A stretch of DNA of 64,000 nucleotides, taken from contig CAZVYG010000002.1 in the NCBI GenBank assembly GCA_964631605.1, forward strand, positions 62,001-126,000. Reading direction: 5' to 3'. The translations under genes and the position numbers were made by a program. This document shows positions 36,107-45,711 of the stretch, piece by piece (within the stretch, counting starts at the first letter, position 1; each line of letters begins with the position of its first letter). Below the pieces are notes generated by a model. That model was not told where the DNA came from, did not search any database, and was given only the letters and a program-made list of their open reading frames with translations. The stretch comes from JARKQH01 sp964631605. GTDB taxonomy: Bacteria; Verrucomicrobiota; Verrucomicrobiia; Limisphaerales; UBA8199.

Positions 36107-37699
36107 ATGACGACTCCCTGCTCTCATCCGTCGTGCGGCTGTTCCTGCCGTGCGGGTTCCCACCCTCAACTTCCCGCAGCCGCTGCCTTGACGCGGCGGC
36201 ACTTCCTGGCCCGCATTGGTGCGGCGAGCGCGGCGGGCGTGGTTTTGCCGCCTTGGGAGGTCCTGGGCGCGGACAAAACCGACCTGGCGCTTCCCGTCCG
36301 TCCACCGCTTCCCGCGCAACCACTGCGCGTCCAGCCGGTGTTAACCTATCAACTGCCGCAGCGGCGCGAGGGGACCAGTTGGCGGGGCTGGGGCGCCATT
36401 CAGACCGAAGAGCATGTGGCCGAAGAGAAAAACCGGATTGAGGCGGAACTGGGCCGTGTGCGGCGCCAGTGCGGGGTTGCCATGGAAATCCTGCCGCTGG
36501 CAACGGCGCAAAATCCTTCGCAGGCAGAGGCGCTTGGCAAGGGTCCTCACGATGTGATGCTGGTTTATGCCGCCAGCGGGGATGGGCGCATCCTCGAGGC
36601 CCTGGTGAAGCCCGAGAAGTGGAACCTGATGTTTCTGCGGCACGAGTCCGGGCCGGTCTATCTCTGGTATGAGATTGTGCATCCCCGTTTTCTGCGAAAG
36701 ACGGTGGACCAGTATGGACAGCCGGGCGTGGATGTTCAGGACGTGGTCGTGGATCGAACGGAGGAACTGGCTTGGAGGCTGCGGGCGTTGCACGGACTCA
36801 AGAACACTCTGGGCAAGCGAATTGTCGCCATCGGCGGCGCCGGGGGATGGGGCGAAGGGGGGCGCAAGGCGCCGGAAATTGCCCGGACCCTGTGGAAGAT
36901 GGAGTTGGTTGACTGTCCGTACACAGAATTGGAGCCGCGGCTGAAAGCGGCTTATCAGAATGCGGACCTGGTCAAACGGTGTGAGGCGGCGGCACGCCAA
37001 TATCTTCGCGGCCCGCGCACCTCCCTGCACACCACAACGGACTTTGTCAACAAGGCCTTCGTGCTGAATGAAGTCATGAAGGACCTGATGGCCGAGGCGA
37101 AGACAGACGCCATCACGGTTCAACATTGCATGGGCACGATCATGAGGGTGTCGCAAACGACGGCCTGCCTGCCGCTGAGCCTGCTCAACGACGAAGGATA
37201 CCTGGCGTTTTGCGAGTCCGATTTCGTGGTCATTCCTTCGGGCATCCTGCTTCACTATATTTCCGGCCTGCCGGTGTTCCTGAATGATCCCACCACCCCC
37301 CATGACAACGTCGTCACCCTGGCGCATTGCACCGCCCCGCGAAAGATGGATGGGCGGAGAGCGGAACGGGCGCGGATTCTCACGCATTTCGAGTCGGACT
37401 ACGGCGCGGCGCCGAAGGTGGAGATGAAAATCGGGCAGGTCTGCACCAACCTGGTGCCGGACTTTGACTGTCGGGAGTGGGTGGGTTTTGAAGGCAAAAT
37501 CGTCGGCAACCCGTTCCTGGATATTTGCCGTTCGCAGATCGAGATGCAGGTTCTGGGCGACAGCGCCGCCCTGCTGCAGCAGATGAAAGGGTTCCACTGG
37601 ATGATGTCGTACGGCAATTTCCTGCGCGAAACCGGCTATGCGCTGAGCAAACTGGGAGTCCGGTTCCTGGACGTCAGCAAGAGCGGGGCAAAAGCTTAG
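36107..37699 (+). CDS. Tat-exported sugar isomerase-like protein
   Basis: About 530 residues. A Cys-rich start (CSHPSCGCSC) precedes a twin-arginine signal (LTRRHFLARIGAASAAGVVLP). The body resembles L-fucose/L-arabinose isomerase-fold proteins: KRIVAIGGAGGWGEGG, ITVQHCMGTIMRV, TACLPLSLLNDEGYLAFCESDF, PVFLNDPTTPHDNVVTLAHCTAPRKMDG. Such proteins are common in Verrucomicrobiota and Planctomycetes with unknown chemistry. Export of a fold that is normally cytoplasmic is notable. ATG 36107 places the Tat motif about 30 residues in; ATG 36080 is possible. Confidence 0.82.
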   Translation: MTTPCSHPSCGCSCRAGSHPQLPAAAALTRRHFLARIGAASAAGVVLPPWEVLGADKTDLALPVRPPLPAQPLRVQPVLTYQLPQRREGTSWRGWGAIQTEEHVAEEKNRIEAELGRVRRQCGVAMEILPLATAQNPSQAEALGKGPHDVMLVYAASGDGRILEALVKPEKWNLMFLRHESGPVYLWYEIVHPRFLRKTVDQYGQPGVDVQDVVVDRTEELAWRLRALHGLKNTLGKRIVAIGGAGGWGEGGRKAPEIARTLWKMELVDCPYTELEPRLKAAYQNADLVKRCEAAARQYLRGPRTSLHTTTDFVNKAFVLNEVMKDLMAEAKTDAITVQHCMGTIMRVSQTTACLPLSLLNDEGYLAFCESDFVVIPSGILLHYISGLPVFLNDPTTPHDNVVTLAHCTAPRKMDGRRAERARILTHFESDYGAAPKVEMKIGQVCTNLVPDFDCREWVGFEGKIVGNPFLDICRSQIEMQVLGDSAALLQQMKGFHWMMSYGNFLRETGYALSKLGVRFLDVSKSGAKA

Positions 37700-37851
37700 G
37701 CTGCCAGACGATCCCGCCGAGGCTGTTGGAGAGTTCGCTGCGGGAGCTGTTCGTGCGCTCGCGGGGAACGACGGAAAAGCGGCGCGCCTTCCCCGGGAAG
37801 AGACAGTCGCGGGAACCGATTTTGCAACCGGTCACCCTGCTGAACGCCGGG

Positions 37852-38184
37852 CTAGCCGGCTACGCGGTCGAGGCTGGCCTTCAGGTCGCGCTTGCTGCGC
37901 AGGCCTCGCATTTGTTCCACCACCTGGCCGTTCTGGAAGAGCAAGAGGGTGGGGATGGCGGAGATGCCAAACTGGCCTGCCAGTTGTTGATTTTGCTCAA
38001 CATCCACTTTGCCGATTCTCACCCGTCCGGCGTACTCGTCCGCCAATTCATCAAGGATGGGGGAAAGCATTTTGCACGGGCCGCACCATTCCGCCCAAAA
38101 ATCCACCAGGATGGGTTTGGACGACTGCAGCACCTCCGCTCCGAAGTTATTCTGGGTCAGCGTAATAATGTTTGGCGAACTCAT
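37852..38184 (-). CDS. trxA: Thioredoxin
   Basis: 110-residue thioredoxin that reduces protein disulfides with electrons from thioredoxin reductase in the cytoplasm. Active site WAEWCGPCKM (Cys34, Cys37), buried Asp in ILVDFWA, cis-proline in ISAIPTLLLF and GQVVEQMRG at the end. No signal peptide. It stands alone between the isomerase-like gene (convergent) and a Pro/Ala-rich protein gene (same strand, 70 bases upstream). Confidence 0.97.
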   Translation of the reverse strand: MSSPNIITLTQNNFGAEVLQSSKPILVDFWAEWCGPCKMLSPILDELADEYAGRVRIGKVDVEQNQQLAGQFGISAIPTLLLFQNGQVVEQMRGLRSKRDLKASLDRVAG

Positions 38185-38254
38185 AAATCAAAAGCCTGCG
38201 CGCGCTGCGGTTCAGGCCGCAGGCCAGGGTTTCCGCAAGGGCCCTGCCGAGCCC

Positions 38255-38689
38255 TCAGTGCGGGAGAATCCAGATCAGGTATGCGCTCGAGAACACGGCC
38301 GCGAGTCCGACGACTGCCGCCGCGACTGCCAGCGCGGTATCCAAGGTGCTGACGACCGGGGCGGCGGCCACAGGGGCCGGAGCGGCCCGTGGAGCCGGGG
38401 CGGCCGGGGTGGCGCGCGACAAGGCCGCTGGAGCGGCGGTGGCGCGAGGGGCGGCAGCGGCGACTGGCGCCGGGGCCGCAGCGGTGCTCAAAGCGGGCGC
38501 CGGAGCAGCGGCGGCCGCGGGGCCCCCGGCTGGTCCGCCGGGAGGCAGCGTTGGGAGTTTAATCGTGGGCGCGGCGGATGGTTTGGGCGGAAGATTAATC
38601 CGGACGGTTTCTTTCTTGGGCTGAACCTTGCCGGTTTCTTTCTTCGGCGGCACCGCGCCGCTCGGAATATTGGGAATATTCTCTGCCAT
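38255..38689 (-). CDS. Pro/Ala-rich tail-anchored membrane protein
   Basis: 144-residue low-complexity protein. The start (MAENIPNIPSG, then KKETGKVQPKKETVRINLPPK) is a pattern seen in Verrucomicrobiota. A long Ala/Pro stretch (about 50-115) follows, and the protein ends in one transmembrane helix (LAVAAAVVGLAAVFSSAYLIWIL). It is cytoplasmic with a C-terminal anchor. Function unknown. Coding status is supported by the clean start, the terminal helix and the tight fit to trxA. Confidence 0.68.
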   Translation of the reverse strand: MAENIPNIPSGAVPPKKETGKVQPKKETVRINLPPKPSAAPTIKLPTLPPGGPAGGPAAAAAPAPALSTAAAPAPVAAAAPRATAAPAALSRATPAAPAPRAAPAPVAAAPVVSTLDTALAVAAAVVGLAAVFSSAYLIWILPH

Positions 38690-38835
38690 AAAATTTCGTC
38701 TGGAATCAAACTAGGGCCGCGCCGGGACTGCTGTCAAACGGATTCCCAGGAAATTTGCGACCCGCCGCCATGCAGGCATTGGCTTGGGACGCGTCCCCAA
38801 GCCTGCCCGGCGAGTGAATCCCGCCAGCGGGCGAT

Positions 38836-40998
38836 CTATCGCGCGAGCCGGTAAAACTTTGCTGCATCGGCGACGGGAGCAACGACGACGTTATTGCTGT
38901 CCTGAACCTGGGCCGGAGCGGGATGGTTGGTCCAGCCGCCTGGAAGAGCGGCTGTCTCCTGGAGAGCAAATCCGACCGCTGAGGTCGGCCACCTCAGGTG
39001 AGCGGCCGCCCCTGCCAAGACGATGCTGAGCCATGGCGGGTTCGGCATCGCCGCGACCTCCTCTGAGTCGGGTCCGGCGCCGCCCGAGTTCACCGCCGTA
39101 ACCACGTAGTAGCAGGGTGTGCCCGCAATCAAACCAGCATCGGTGTAGGCCGTCCCGGCGATGATCGGGGTAATGATCTCGTAAGGGCCGCGGCTCAGGT
39201 TGGCCCGTTTGACATTGTAACCGGTTGCGCCAGGAACGCTGTTCCAGGTCAAAGCCACCAGCCCGGGTCCGGGCACTGCGATCAGGCCGGTCGGCGGCGA
39301 CGCCGGGCGGGGCACCAAGTTGGTCACGGTCACCTGCTGGAGGTAATAGCGGCTGTAGTTGGTCGAGTCCGAATCAAATGAGAAATGATACCCCCAGTTC
39401 CCGACGAATTCATCATCCACGATGACCCAGCTCAGAGTGTACCACTTGTCGCTCCCAGGAACGGAATTCCATCCGATGCCCTTCCGTCCCGTTGCCGATT
39501 CATATTTCAGGTTGAAGCCGGGGTTGTCCGCGGGGGAGATTTTTCGCACGACGGCGCTGATCTTGATGGCCGCGCGCGTGTAGGAGAGAAAATTCGGGTC
39601 CACCGTGAAGGCCACGGCCGAGCCCTTGCTGCAGTCCCGCGCCGAAGAGCCAAAGACGCTGACAGCCGTCGAACTGGCGTCCGGGTTGAGTTGGTGCAAA
39701 CCGGCTTCGATGTTGGGGCCGCCCAGGGTGACCGAGACCGCCGAGGCGCCCGAATAATCGCCGCCCCAGGGAAAGGGCCGAAGGCGGTTGGTCTCGGCTT
39801 GCGCCACGAGATGCGACGGCAAACCGATCACCAGGACCGGCGCGTTACTTAAAGAAAAAACCGATGATTGGATGAGGTGGCCGCCAACCGGATCCAGTAT
39901 ATCCACCCGTTGGCCAAAATCCACGTGGTTGGTTGAATTGGGCGGCGCCCAAGCCACCATGATGCTGGTGCTGGCGCCTTGGAAAACGAAGCCGTAATTG
40001 CGGTCGTCGAGCAGGAGCCAGCCCCGCCAGTTCGGGTTGGGGCCCAGTTGAGCCACAAGGTTGCTCAGGGCGGTGTAGGCCGGCGTCGGGTGGCCGCCTG
40101 AATCGAGCAAGCCCATGGCATAGCCGCCCTCCTGGGCCTCAAACCACTGAATGCAACTCACCCCTTGCGCAATGCCCATGGCGTACACCTTGACCAAGTC
40201 CTGCGCCTGGGTCATCGCTGTGACCGGCCCCCCCAACTCCTCACCAATCTCGGTAAACCAGATTGGCACTTTCCATTTGGCCGGGTTCCGGGCGGCGAGC
40301 ATTTTACGGAGGGTGGGCACGATACTCATGAAGAGCGCCTCCTGGCCCGAACGGAGGGTGCCGAGTACTTCATAGGGATGCACACAAATGTAGTCGAAGT
40401 GATCCGCGGCGCCGGCCTGGATCGCCTGTTCCAAATAGAGAATGTCCACGGAGGCAACGCTCAGGCCAATCCGAGCCTCGGGGTCCGCTGCTTTGGCGGC
40501 GAGGTAGGCATTGGTCACCACGCGGGCGTAATCCGCGGGCGTTCCCCCGGCGGCAAAGTTCTCCGGTTCATTCCAAACCTCCCAGTAGCGGACCCGCCCG
40601 GCCGCATGGTGGACCACATTCGACACATAAGTGAACCAGGCCGGGTAGTTGTTGGTCGGAAAGGTATGCGTGTTGGCATTCACCCATTGTGCATTGTAGA
40701 GGAACAGCCCGCTGAGGTTCAGCCGGTTGCTGGCGGCGGTGTTTAGCATCGAATCCATCAGGGACCAGTTCCACGTCCCCGCCGAAGGTTGGATTTGATT
40801 CCACTCCGGAAAGACGCGCACCCACCTCACACCCGCCGCGGCCATTTTGGGCATCCAGGAAGCGTAAAGGCCGGACGCTTGCGCCGAGGACCCCACGCCA
40901 AAGGGATTGGCATCGTCGCCCGCCGCCCAAACCAGGCGGTGTGCGCAAGCCATCACCACCATGATCCAGCGAGCCCGTCGGCAAAACTCTAGGAGCAT
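38836..40998 (-). CDS. Secreted clan-A glycoside hydrolase with fibronectin III domain
   Basis: About 720 residues. After a signal peptide comes a (beta/alpha)8 barrel resembling GH39/GH5-like enzymes: VRWVRVFPEWNQIQPSAGTWNW, acid/base Glu in YWEVWNEPENF and nucleophile Glu in PIWFTEIGEELGG. Then follow a beta-sandwich (about 340-420), a carbohydrate-binding-like module (about 430-560) and a fibronectin type III domain (PPTGLIAVPGPGLVALTWNSV, GYNVKRA, GTPCYYVVTAVN). A short C-terminal module ends AAKFYRLAR. ATG 40998 is preferred over GTG 41010. Substrate unknown. Confidence 0.85.
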   Translation of the reverse strand: MLLEFCRRARWIMVVMACAHRLVWAAGDDANPFGVGSSAQASGLYASWMPKMAAAGVRWVRVFPEWNQIQPSAGTWNWSLMDSMLNTAASNRLNLSGLFLYNAQWVNANTHTFPTNNYPAWFTYVSNVVHHAAGRVRYWEVWNEPENFAAGGTPADYARVVTNAYLAAKAADPEARIGLSVASVDILYLEQAIQAGAADHFDYICVHPYEVLGTLRSGQEALFMSIVPTLRKMLAARNPAKWKVPIWFTEIGEELGGPVTAMTQAQDLVKVYAMGIAQGVSCIQWFEAQEGGYAMGLLDSGGHPTPAYTALSNLVAQLGPNPNWRGWLLLDDRNYGFVFQGASTSIMVAWAPPNSTNHVDFGQRVDILDPVGGHLIQSSVFSLSNAPVLVIGLPSHLVAQAETNRLRPFPWGGDYSGASAVSVTLGGPNIEAGLHQLNPDASSTAVSVFGSSARDCSKGSAVAFTVDPNFLSYTRAAIKISAVVRKISPADNPGFNLKYESATGRKGIGWNSVPGSDKWYTLSWVIVDDEFVGNWGYHFSFDSDSTNYSRYYLQQVTVTNLVPRPASPPTGLIAVPGPGLVALTWNSVPGATGYNVKRANLSRGPYEIITPIIAGTAYTDAGLIAGTPCYYVVTAVNSGGAGPDSEEVAAMPNPPWLSIVLAGAAAHLRWPTSAVGFALQETAALPGGWTNHPAPAQVQDSNNVVVAPVADAAKFYRLAR

Positions 40999-41043
40999 TG
41001 TTCGAGTCACCTGCCAAAACCTGCCCGAAGAATCGCCCAGGTG

Positions 41044-41955
41044 TCAATCGGCGGCCGGCGTTGGGTTTTGGGCCTTTGGGTTGGGCTTGATCTGGCGGGA
41101 GAAGCCGAGAGCCAAGCCCGTCACAATCGTCAGGCTGCCGAGGAGGTGGCCCCAATGAATCTGTTCTCCCAACCACAGCGCCGCAATGGGAACGCCGAAA
41201 ATGGCCTGGGAAAAAACGGTGAGGGCCGCCAGGTTCACCGGGCACTCGCGAATCACGACAAACCAGACGCCGTAACCGACGGCCGTGCAAAGGATGGCCA
41301 GCCCGGCCAGCAATACCCAGGCGCTGGGCGGCAGCCGCCCCGCCGCCACCGCGGTTTGCGGGCCGTCAATAAGCAGGTTGCCCAGGGTGCCGACCCACAG
41401 CGAGATGGCCAGCATCTTCATGACGCTGGCGCGCTGGACGATGGGTTTGCCCAGAACCGAGTAGCCAGCCTCGCAGATGAAAGATGAAATGAAGATGAGG
41501 CTCGCCGCCAGGCCGGTCCAACGGAAATCCGGGCGCCAGACCCCGTTGAGCAAGGCCACCCCCACCAGGCCGAGAATGAACCCGCCCAGCCGCCGGGGCC
41601 CGATGGGTTCGCGCAGAAATACCGCAGCCGCCACTGAAGTGAGCAGGGGTTCGACCGCCATCAGCACCGAGGAGTTGCCAGCGGTGCCCAGGTGGTTGCC
41701 GAGAACCTGGAGGCGCTGGCCGACGACATAGAGCATCAAGCCCATCAGCCCGGTAATCACCAGATGCCGCCCCCGCGGCGCCGCTCCCGGCAGCCAACGC
41801 CAGACCAGGGCCAGGCAAAGCCCGGCCAAGCCAAATCGCAGGGTGACAATCCCCGCTGGTGACAAGCCATGCTGGTCCAGCACTTTGTAGGCGGAATAAA
41901 CTCCCGCCCAGAAAAAATTCATCACCAGCAAAAGAATTAAATAAAACGGCTTCAT
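41044..41955 (-). CDS. EamA-family (DMT) transporter
   Basis: Inner membrane transporter of the drug/metabolite superfamily, 303 residues, ten predicted helices in two EamA repeats (repeat 1: FYLILLLVMNFFWAGVYSAY; repeat 2: ASLIFISSFICEAGYSVLGK). Family members export amino acids or metabolites; substrate cannot be inferred. It is 45 bases upstream of the glycoside hydrolase gene on the same strand and divergent from the MacA-like gene. Confidence 0.9.
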   Translation of the reverse strand: MKPFYLILLLVMNFFWAGVYSAYKVLDQHGLSPAGIVTLRFGLAGLCLALVWRWLPGAAPRGRHLVITGLMGLMLYVVGQRLQVLGNHLGTAGNSSVLMAVEPLLTSVAAAVFLREPIGPRRLGGFILGLVGVALLNGVWRPDFRWTGLAASLIFISSFICEAGYSVLGKPIVQRASVMKMLAISLWVGTLGNLLIDGPQTAVAAGRLPPSAWVLLAGLAILCTAVGYGVWFVVIRECPVNLAALTVFSQAIFGVPIAALWLGEQIHWGHLLGSLTIVTGLALGFSRQIKPNPKAQNPTPAAD

Positions 41956-42137
41956 CAGCGTCTAATGCCCACGGCGCACCACTTCGGTGCCGCACTCGCC
42001 CGAGCTCCCGGCGTCCCGCAAATGGCAGGCAAGCGGCCCAAAACAAAGCGGCTGGAGCCCGCCGAGGCAAGCATGGAATGCGCGCCGGCAAGGGCACCAT
42101 CGGGCTTGCCGGGTCCTGCCGGAGGCTGCTAAAGCGT

Positions 42138-42167
42138 TTGCACCGGGCGCTCCTGGCGGGTTAGAGT
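42138..42167 (+). promoter_or_regulatory. Possible promoter of the MacA/MacB-like operon
   Basis: TTGCAC (42138-42143), 18-base spacer, TAGAGT (42162-42167), 22 bases before the ATG at 42190. Moderate match to sigma-70 sites; not tested. Confidence 0.35.
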
Positions 42168-42189
42168 AATCTGGTTTGAAAGAGATTGA

Positions 42190-43479
42190 ATGAAAAGTGT
42201 AATCGTGGCCCTGGTGATATTCGGCGTGGGGTTCGGCGGCTATTCGGTCTGGAACTCCTGGCGCAAGAGCCAGGAAAACGCCGCGACTCCCGCGCGCCGC
42301 ACCACTGCCGTTGTCGAATTGCGGGACATAGATTTTGCGGTGAACGCTGCGGGGGAAATCACTCCCGCCGAGCAGGTGTCGGTCCGGCCCGAAATCAACG
42401 GCAAGATCGAGCTGTTGCCAGTGGACATCGGCGACCGCGTCAAGCGGGGGGATTTGCTGTTCAAGCTGGATGACAAGGAACTGCAGCAGCAGCGAGCCTC
42501 CAATCTGACGGATATCTCCCGCGCCAAGCTGGAGCTGGAAAAGGCCGAACGGGACCTGGAACGCGCCCGGCGTTTGCTGAGCGAGAAACTGATATCCCAG
42601 GAATTGTTCGATGACACCAAGACCCGGTTTGAGCTGGCCAAGGTGGCCTTGGAACGATCCGAGCGCGATCTGGCCATTGTGGAGGAACGGCTGACCAAAA
42701 CGGAGGTTCGGGCGCCCTTCGACTGCACGGTGCTGACACGCCCGGTTTCCATCGGGCAGGCCGTCAGCGGCTCCGGCGGTTTTAACAGCGGCACCGAGGT
42801 GCTGACGATCGCCGACCTGAACGCGATGATTATCAACGCGCATGTCAACCAGGCCGACGTGCCGCGCCTCACCACGGGCCAGGAGGTGGAGGTGTCGGTG
42901 GAGGCGGTGGCGGGGCTGAAAGTAACGGGCGTGGTGGAGCGAATCGCTCCACAGGCGACCATCCGGAATAACATCAAGGGTTACTCGGCCCGGATTGTGT
43001 TGAAAAATGTGGATGCCCGCGTCCGCCCCGGCATGACGGCCAACATCAAGATTCCGGTGGCCTCCGCGGATAACGTGACGGCCGTACCGTTGGCTGCGGT
43101 GTTCACCGAGAAAAACCCCGATACGGGGCTGATGGAGCGGTTTGTGTATGTTCAACGCGGTGCCGGCTTCGAGAAGCGCACGGTGAAAGTGGGCGTGGCC
43201 GATTTCTTTTACGCGGAAATCCAGGAAGGTCTGACGGCAGGAGAGGTCGTCGCGCTGGAACTGCCCAAGGAGGAACGCGAAAAGAAAGCGCAGGCGCTGG
43301 CCAGTCAGAACTCCCGCGGCGAAGGGCGCGGTCCGGGCATCGCGTCCGGGCGCGGTCCCGAAGGGGCCGCAACCAATCGCGCGCCAGGGGCGCCGACCGG
43401 AACGCCGACTGGCGGCGCATCCCCGGTGCAAGCCGGAGGGGGCGGCGGACCGCAACCCAAGGCGGCCGGCACGCGGTAG
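42190..43479 (+). CDS. MacA-like periplasmic adaptor (HlyD/RND-type membrane fusion protein)
   Basis: 429-residue adaptor that joins an inner-membrane ABC transporter to an outer-membrane channel. An N-terminal anchor helix is followed by a barrel-sandwich half (ITPAEQVSVRPEINGKIELL), a coiled-coil hairpin (about 95-165; LELEKAERDLERARRLLSEKLI), the second half (KTEVRAPFDCTVLTRPVSIGQ), beta-barrel and membrane-proximal domains. A Gly/Pro-rich tail of about 60 residues is unusual. It heads a run with ATPase and two permeases. Confidence 0.92.
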   Translation: MKSVIVALVIFGVGFGGYSVWNSWRKSQENAATPARRTTAVVELRDIDFAVNAAGEITPAEQVSVRPEINGKIELLPVDIGDRVKRGDLLFKLDDKELQQQRASNLTDISRAKLELEKAERDLERARRLLSEKLISQELFDDTKTRFELAKVALERSERDLAIVEERLTKTEVRAPFDCTVLTRPVSIGQAVSGSGGFNSGTEVLTIADLNAMIINAHVNQADVPRLTTGQEVEVSVEAVAGLKVTGVVERIAPQATIRNNIKGYSARIVLKNVDARVRPGMTANIKIPVASADNVTAVPLAAVFTEKNPDTGLMERFVYVQRGAGFEKRTVKVGVADFFYAEIQEGLTAGEVVALELPKEEREKKAQALASQNSRGEGRGPGIASGRGPEGAATNRAPGAPTGTPTGGASPVQAGGGGGPQPKAAGTR

Positions 43480-43510
43480 GATTTCCAAGCTCGTTTAACC
43501 GAGGAGTGCC

Positions 43511-44239
43511 ATGCCGCTTGTTGAACTTCGCAACGTGAGCAAAATCTACCGGCTGGGGGATGAGGAGATTCGCGCACTGGACGATGTGTCGCTGGACATC
43601 GAGGAGGGGGAGTTCATTTCGATTATTGGTCCGTCGGGCAGCGGCAAGTCCACGCTCATGCACATCCTGGGCTGCCTGGACTCGCCCACCCAGGGCACCA
43701 TCAAGCTGGATGGGATGATGATTCAAAACGCCAGCTCGCGAGAACTGGCGGCGATACGGAACCGCAAAATCGGGTTTGTGTTTCAGTTCTTCAACCTGCT
43801 GCCCAAACTCAACGTGTTGCAGAATGTCGAGCTGCCGATGATCTATAGCGGAATCTCCAGCAAGGAACGGCATCAACGCGCGCTGCGCGCGCTCGAGGCG
43901 GTGGACCTGGCCAACCGCGCCCGGCATCGGCCCAGCCAGTTGTCAGGCGGGCAGCAGCAGCGCGCCGCCATTGCGAGGGCTCTGGTCAACGATCCCCGAA
44001 TCATATTCGCCGACGAGCCGACGGGAAATCTCGATTCTCACACCGGCGACGCCATTCTCCAACTTTTCCGCAAATTAAGCCAGGCCGGCCGGACCATTGT
44101 TCTGGTGACTCACGACCCGGAGATTGCCGCGGTGACCCCGCGCCGGATCGAAATTCGGGACGGCAAGATTGCGACGAAGGTGGACCTGACCCTCGCGGGG
44201 TTGGATCGCCCGGCGGTTAAAGGAGTCTCCGTAAAATGA
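43511..44239 (+). CDS. MacB-type ABC transporter ATP-binding protein
   Basis: 242-residue ATPase of the LolD/MacB group. Walker A GPSGSGKST (40-48), Q-loop FQFFNLLP, signature LSGGQQQR (144-151), Walker B IIFADEPTGNLD (164-175), H-loop VTHDPE. It energises the two permeases that follow. Its stop overlaps the next ATG by four bases. In E. coli MacB the ATPase and permease are fused; here they are separate. Confidence 0.95.
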   Translation: MPLVELRNVSKIYRLGDEEIRALDDVSLDIEEGEFISIIGPSGSGKSTLMHILGCLDSPTQGTIKLDGMMIQNASSRELAAIRNRKIGFVFQFFNLLPKLNVLQNVELPMIYSGISSKERHQRALRALEAVDLANRARHRPSQLSGGQQQRAAIARALVNDPRIIFADEPTGNLDSHTGDAILQLFRKLSQAGRTIVLVTHDPEIAAVTPRRIEIRDGKIATKVDLTLAGLDRPAVKGVSVK

Positions 44240-45690
44240 AATCCGGCCCGGTCTTGCGCGCCCCCGAAGAGTTGCGGCATTCCTATGCCCAGCTTGGGAT
44301 TACGCTGCTGGCCGGGATACGCGAGATTTGGGCGCACAAATTCCGCTCGTTGCTGACGATGCTGGGCATCATTCTCGGGGTGTCGAGCCTGGTGGCCATG
44401 TCGGCCCTGGTGGCGGGCATGGAAAAGGGGGCCAAGGAATCACTGGTGGCAATTGGCGGCCTGGAGAAAGTTCGGGTCGAACCCCAGGATTTGCCGATTG
44501 AACAACGGCACCTGACCGACCAGGCCGTAGGAATTACGATCAACGACGTTTACGCGCTGGATCACAGCGCGCCGCTCATTACCAAGCTCTCGCCGGAAAT
44601 GCGGCTGCCGGCAACGCTGTCCGCCAATGGCAAGACCTATCGTCCGTGGCTCTGTGTCGGCGTGTGGCCCGTGGCCCTGGAGATGAGCGAGCATGTCATC
44701 GCCCATGGCCGGATGATCACCGCACTGGACGACGAGCTGGCGCGCAACGTTTGCGTGATCGGCACCGCCACCCGGGACGAGTTGTGGGGCGCCCCGGAAA
44801 AAGTGGGGCGGGAAATCATCCCCCTGGGCGAAACGGTTTATGTCAACGGCGTGCCGTTTACCGTCGTGGGCATGTTTCAGCATTACGAAAGTGAGCAGGA
44901 GCGCAAGGCGCGCGAGCTGGAAAAGCTGCAACCCGAACCGACCCCCGGCACGGGGGTGGCGCGTGATCGCGGACACAGCGGACGGCGGCGCGGCAATTTT
45001 GTCTTCCGCCTGAAAAACTCCACGGTTTACATGCCCCTGAACACGGCTTGGATGAAATTCCGCTCGGGCATTTCCCTCACTGGATTCGGCTCGAGTTTCC
45101 AGCCTGTGGGGGGGGCCGGCGGCGCAACGGGTGATCCCCGCTTGTCCTCCCTGGAACTCAAGGTCCACAGCGTGGACCTGCTGCCGGAGGCGCTGCAGCA
45201 AGCGCGCAACGTGCTGATGAGCACGCACAAGGGGATTGAGGATTTCTCGTTCCGGACCCAGGAGGACTGGGCGGAGCAGATTCAGATTTTTGTGAAGAAT
45301 GCCCGGCTCAGCGGCGGGCTGATCGCGGGCATCAGCCTGCTGGTGGGAGGCATCGGCATCATGAACATCATGCTCGCCAGCATTTCCGAGCGCGTCCGCG
45401 AGATCGGCATCCGCAAGTCCGTCGGGGCGGCCACGGCAGACATTTTCGTGCAGATTCTGGTCGAATCGGTGGTCATCGCGATTTTGGGCGGTCTGGCGGG
45501 GCTGGCCACCTCGTTTGCATTGGTTCGTCTGATCGGCTCGTTTTCGCCGACGGAGAACGCCCCGATCGTTCAGGTGGGCAGCCTGCTGCTGGCGTTCAGC
45601 TTCAGTGTGGCGGTGGGGGTTCTGGCGGGCATCTTCCCCGCCGTCAAAGCCGCCCGGCTCAACCCGATTCAGGCGTTGCGTTATGAATAG
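44236..45690 (+). CDS. MacB/FtsX-type ABC permease, copy 1
   Basis: 484 residues. First helix FRSLLTMLGIILGVSSLVAMSA, large periplasmic domain (about 70-350; RLPATLSANGKTYRPW, YMPLNTAWMKFRS), then three C-terminal helices starting GGIGIMNIMLASISERVREIGIRKSVGA, the FtsX signature, and the tail FPAVKAARLNPIQALRYE. It shares nearly all these motifs with the next gene; a Gly/Arg-rich insert near 230-250 differs in length. Probable heterodimer partner. Confidence 0.93.
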   Translation: MKSGPVLRAPEELRHSYAQLGITLLAGIREIWAHKFRSLLTMLGIILGVSSLVAMSALVAGMEKGAKESLVAIGGLEKVRVEPQDLPIEQRHLTDQAVGITINDVYALDHSAPLITKLSPEMRLPATLSANGKTYRPWLCVGVWPVALEMSEHVIAHGRMITALDDELARNVCVIGTATRDELWGAPEKVGREIIPLGETVYVNGVPFTVVGMFQHYESEQERKARELEKLQPEPTPGTGVARDRGHSGRRRGNFVFRLKNSTVYMPLNTAWMKFRSGISLTGFGSSFQPVGGAGGATGDPRLSSLELKVHSVDLLPEALQQARNVLMSTHKGIEDFSFRTQEDWAEQIQIFVKNARLSGGLIAGISLLVGGIGIMNIMLASISERVREIGIRKSVGAATADIFVQILVESVVIAILGGLAGLATSFALVRLIGSFSPTENAPIVQVGSLLLAFSFSVAVGVLAGIFPAVKAARLNPIQALRYE

Positions 45691-45711
45691 GCATTTCCAA
45701 GCGCCCGCCCC

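Noticed and set aside
38255..38689. Ala/Pro-rich frame as a pure compositional artefact
   Set aside because: Kept as a gene because it has a clean non-repetitive start, lysine-rich segment and a proper C-terminal transmembrane helix.
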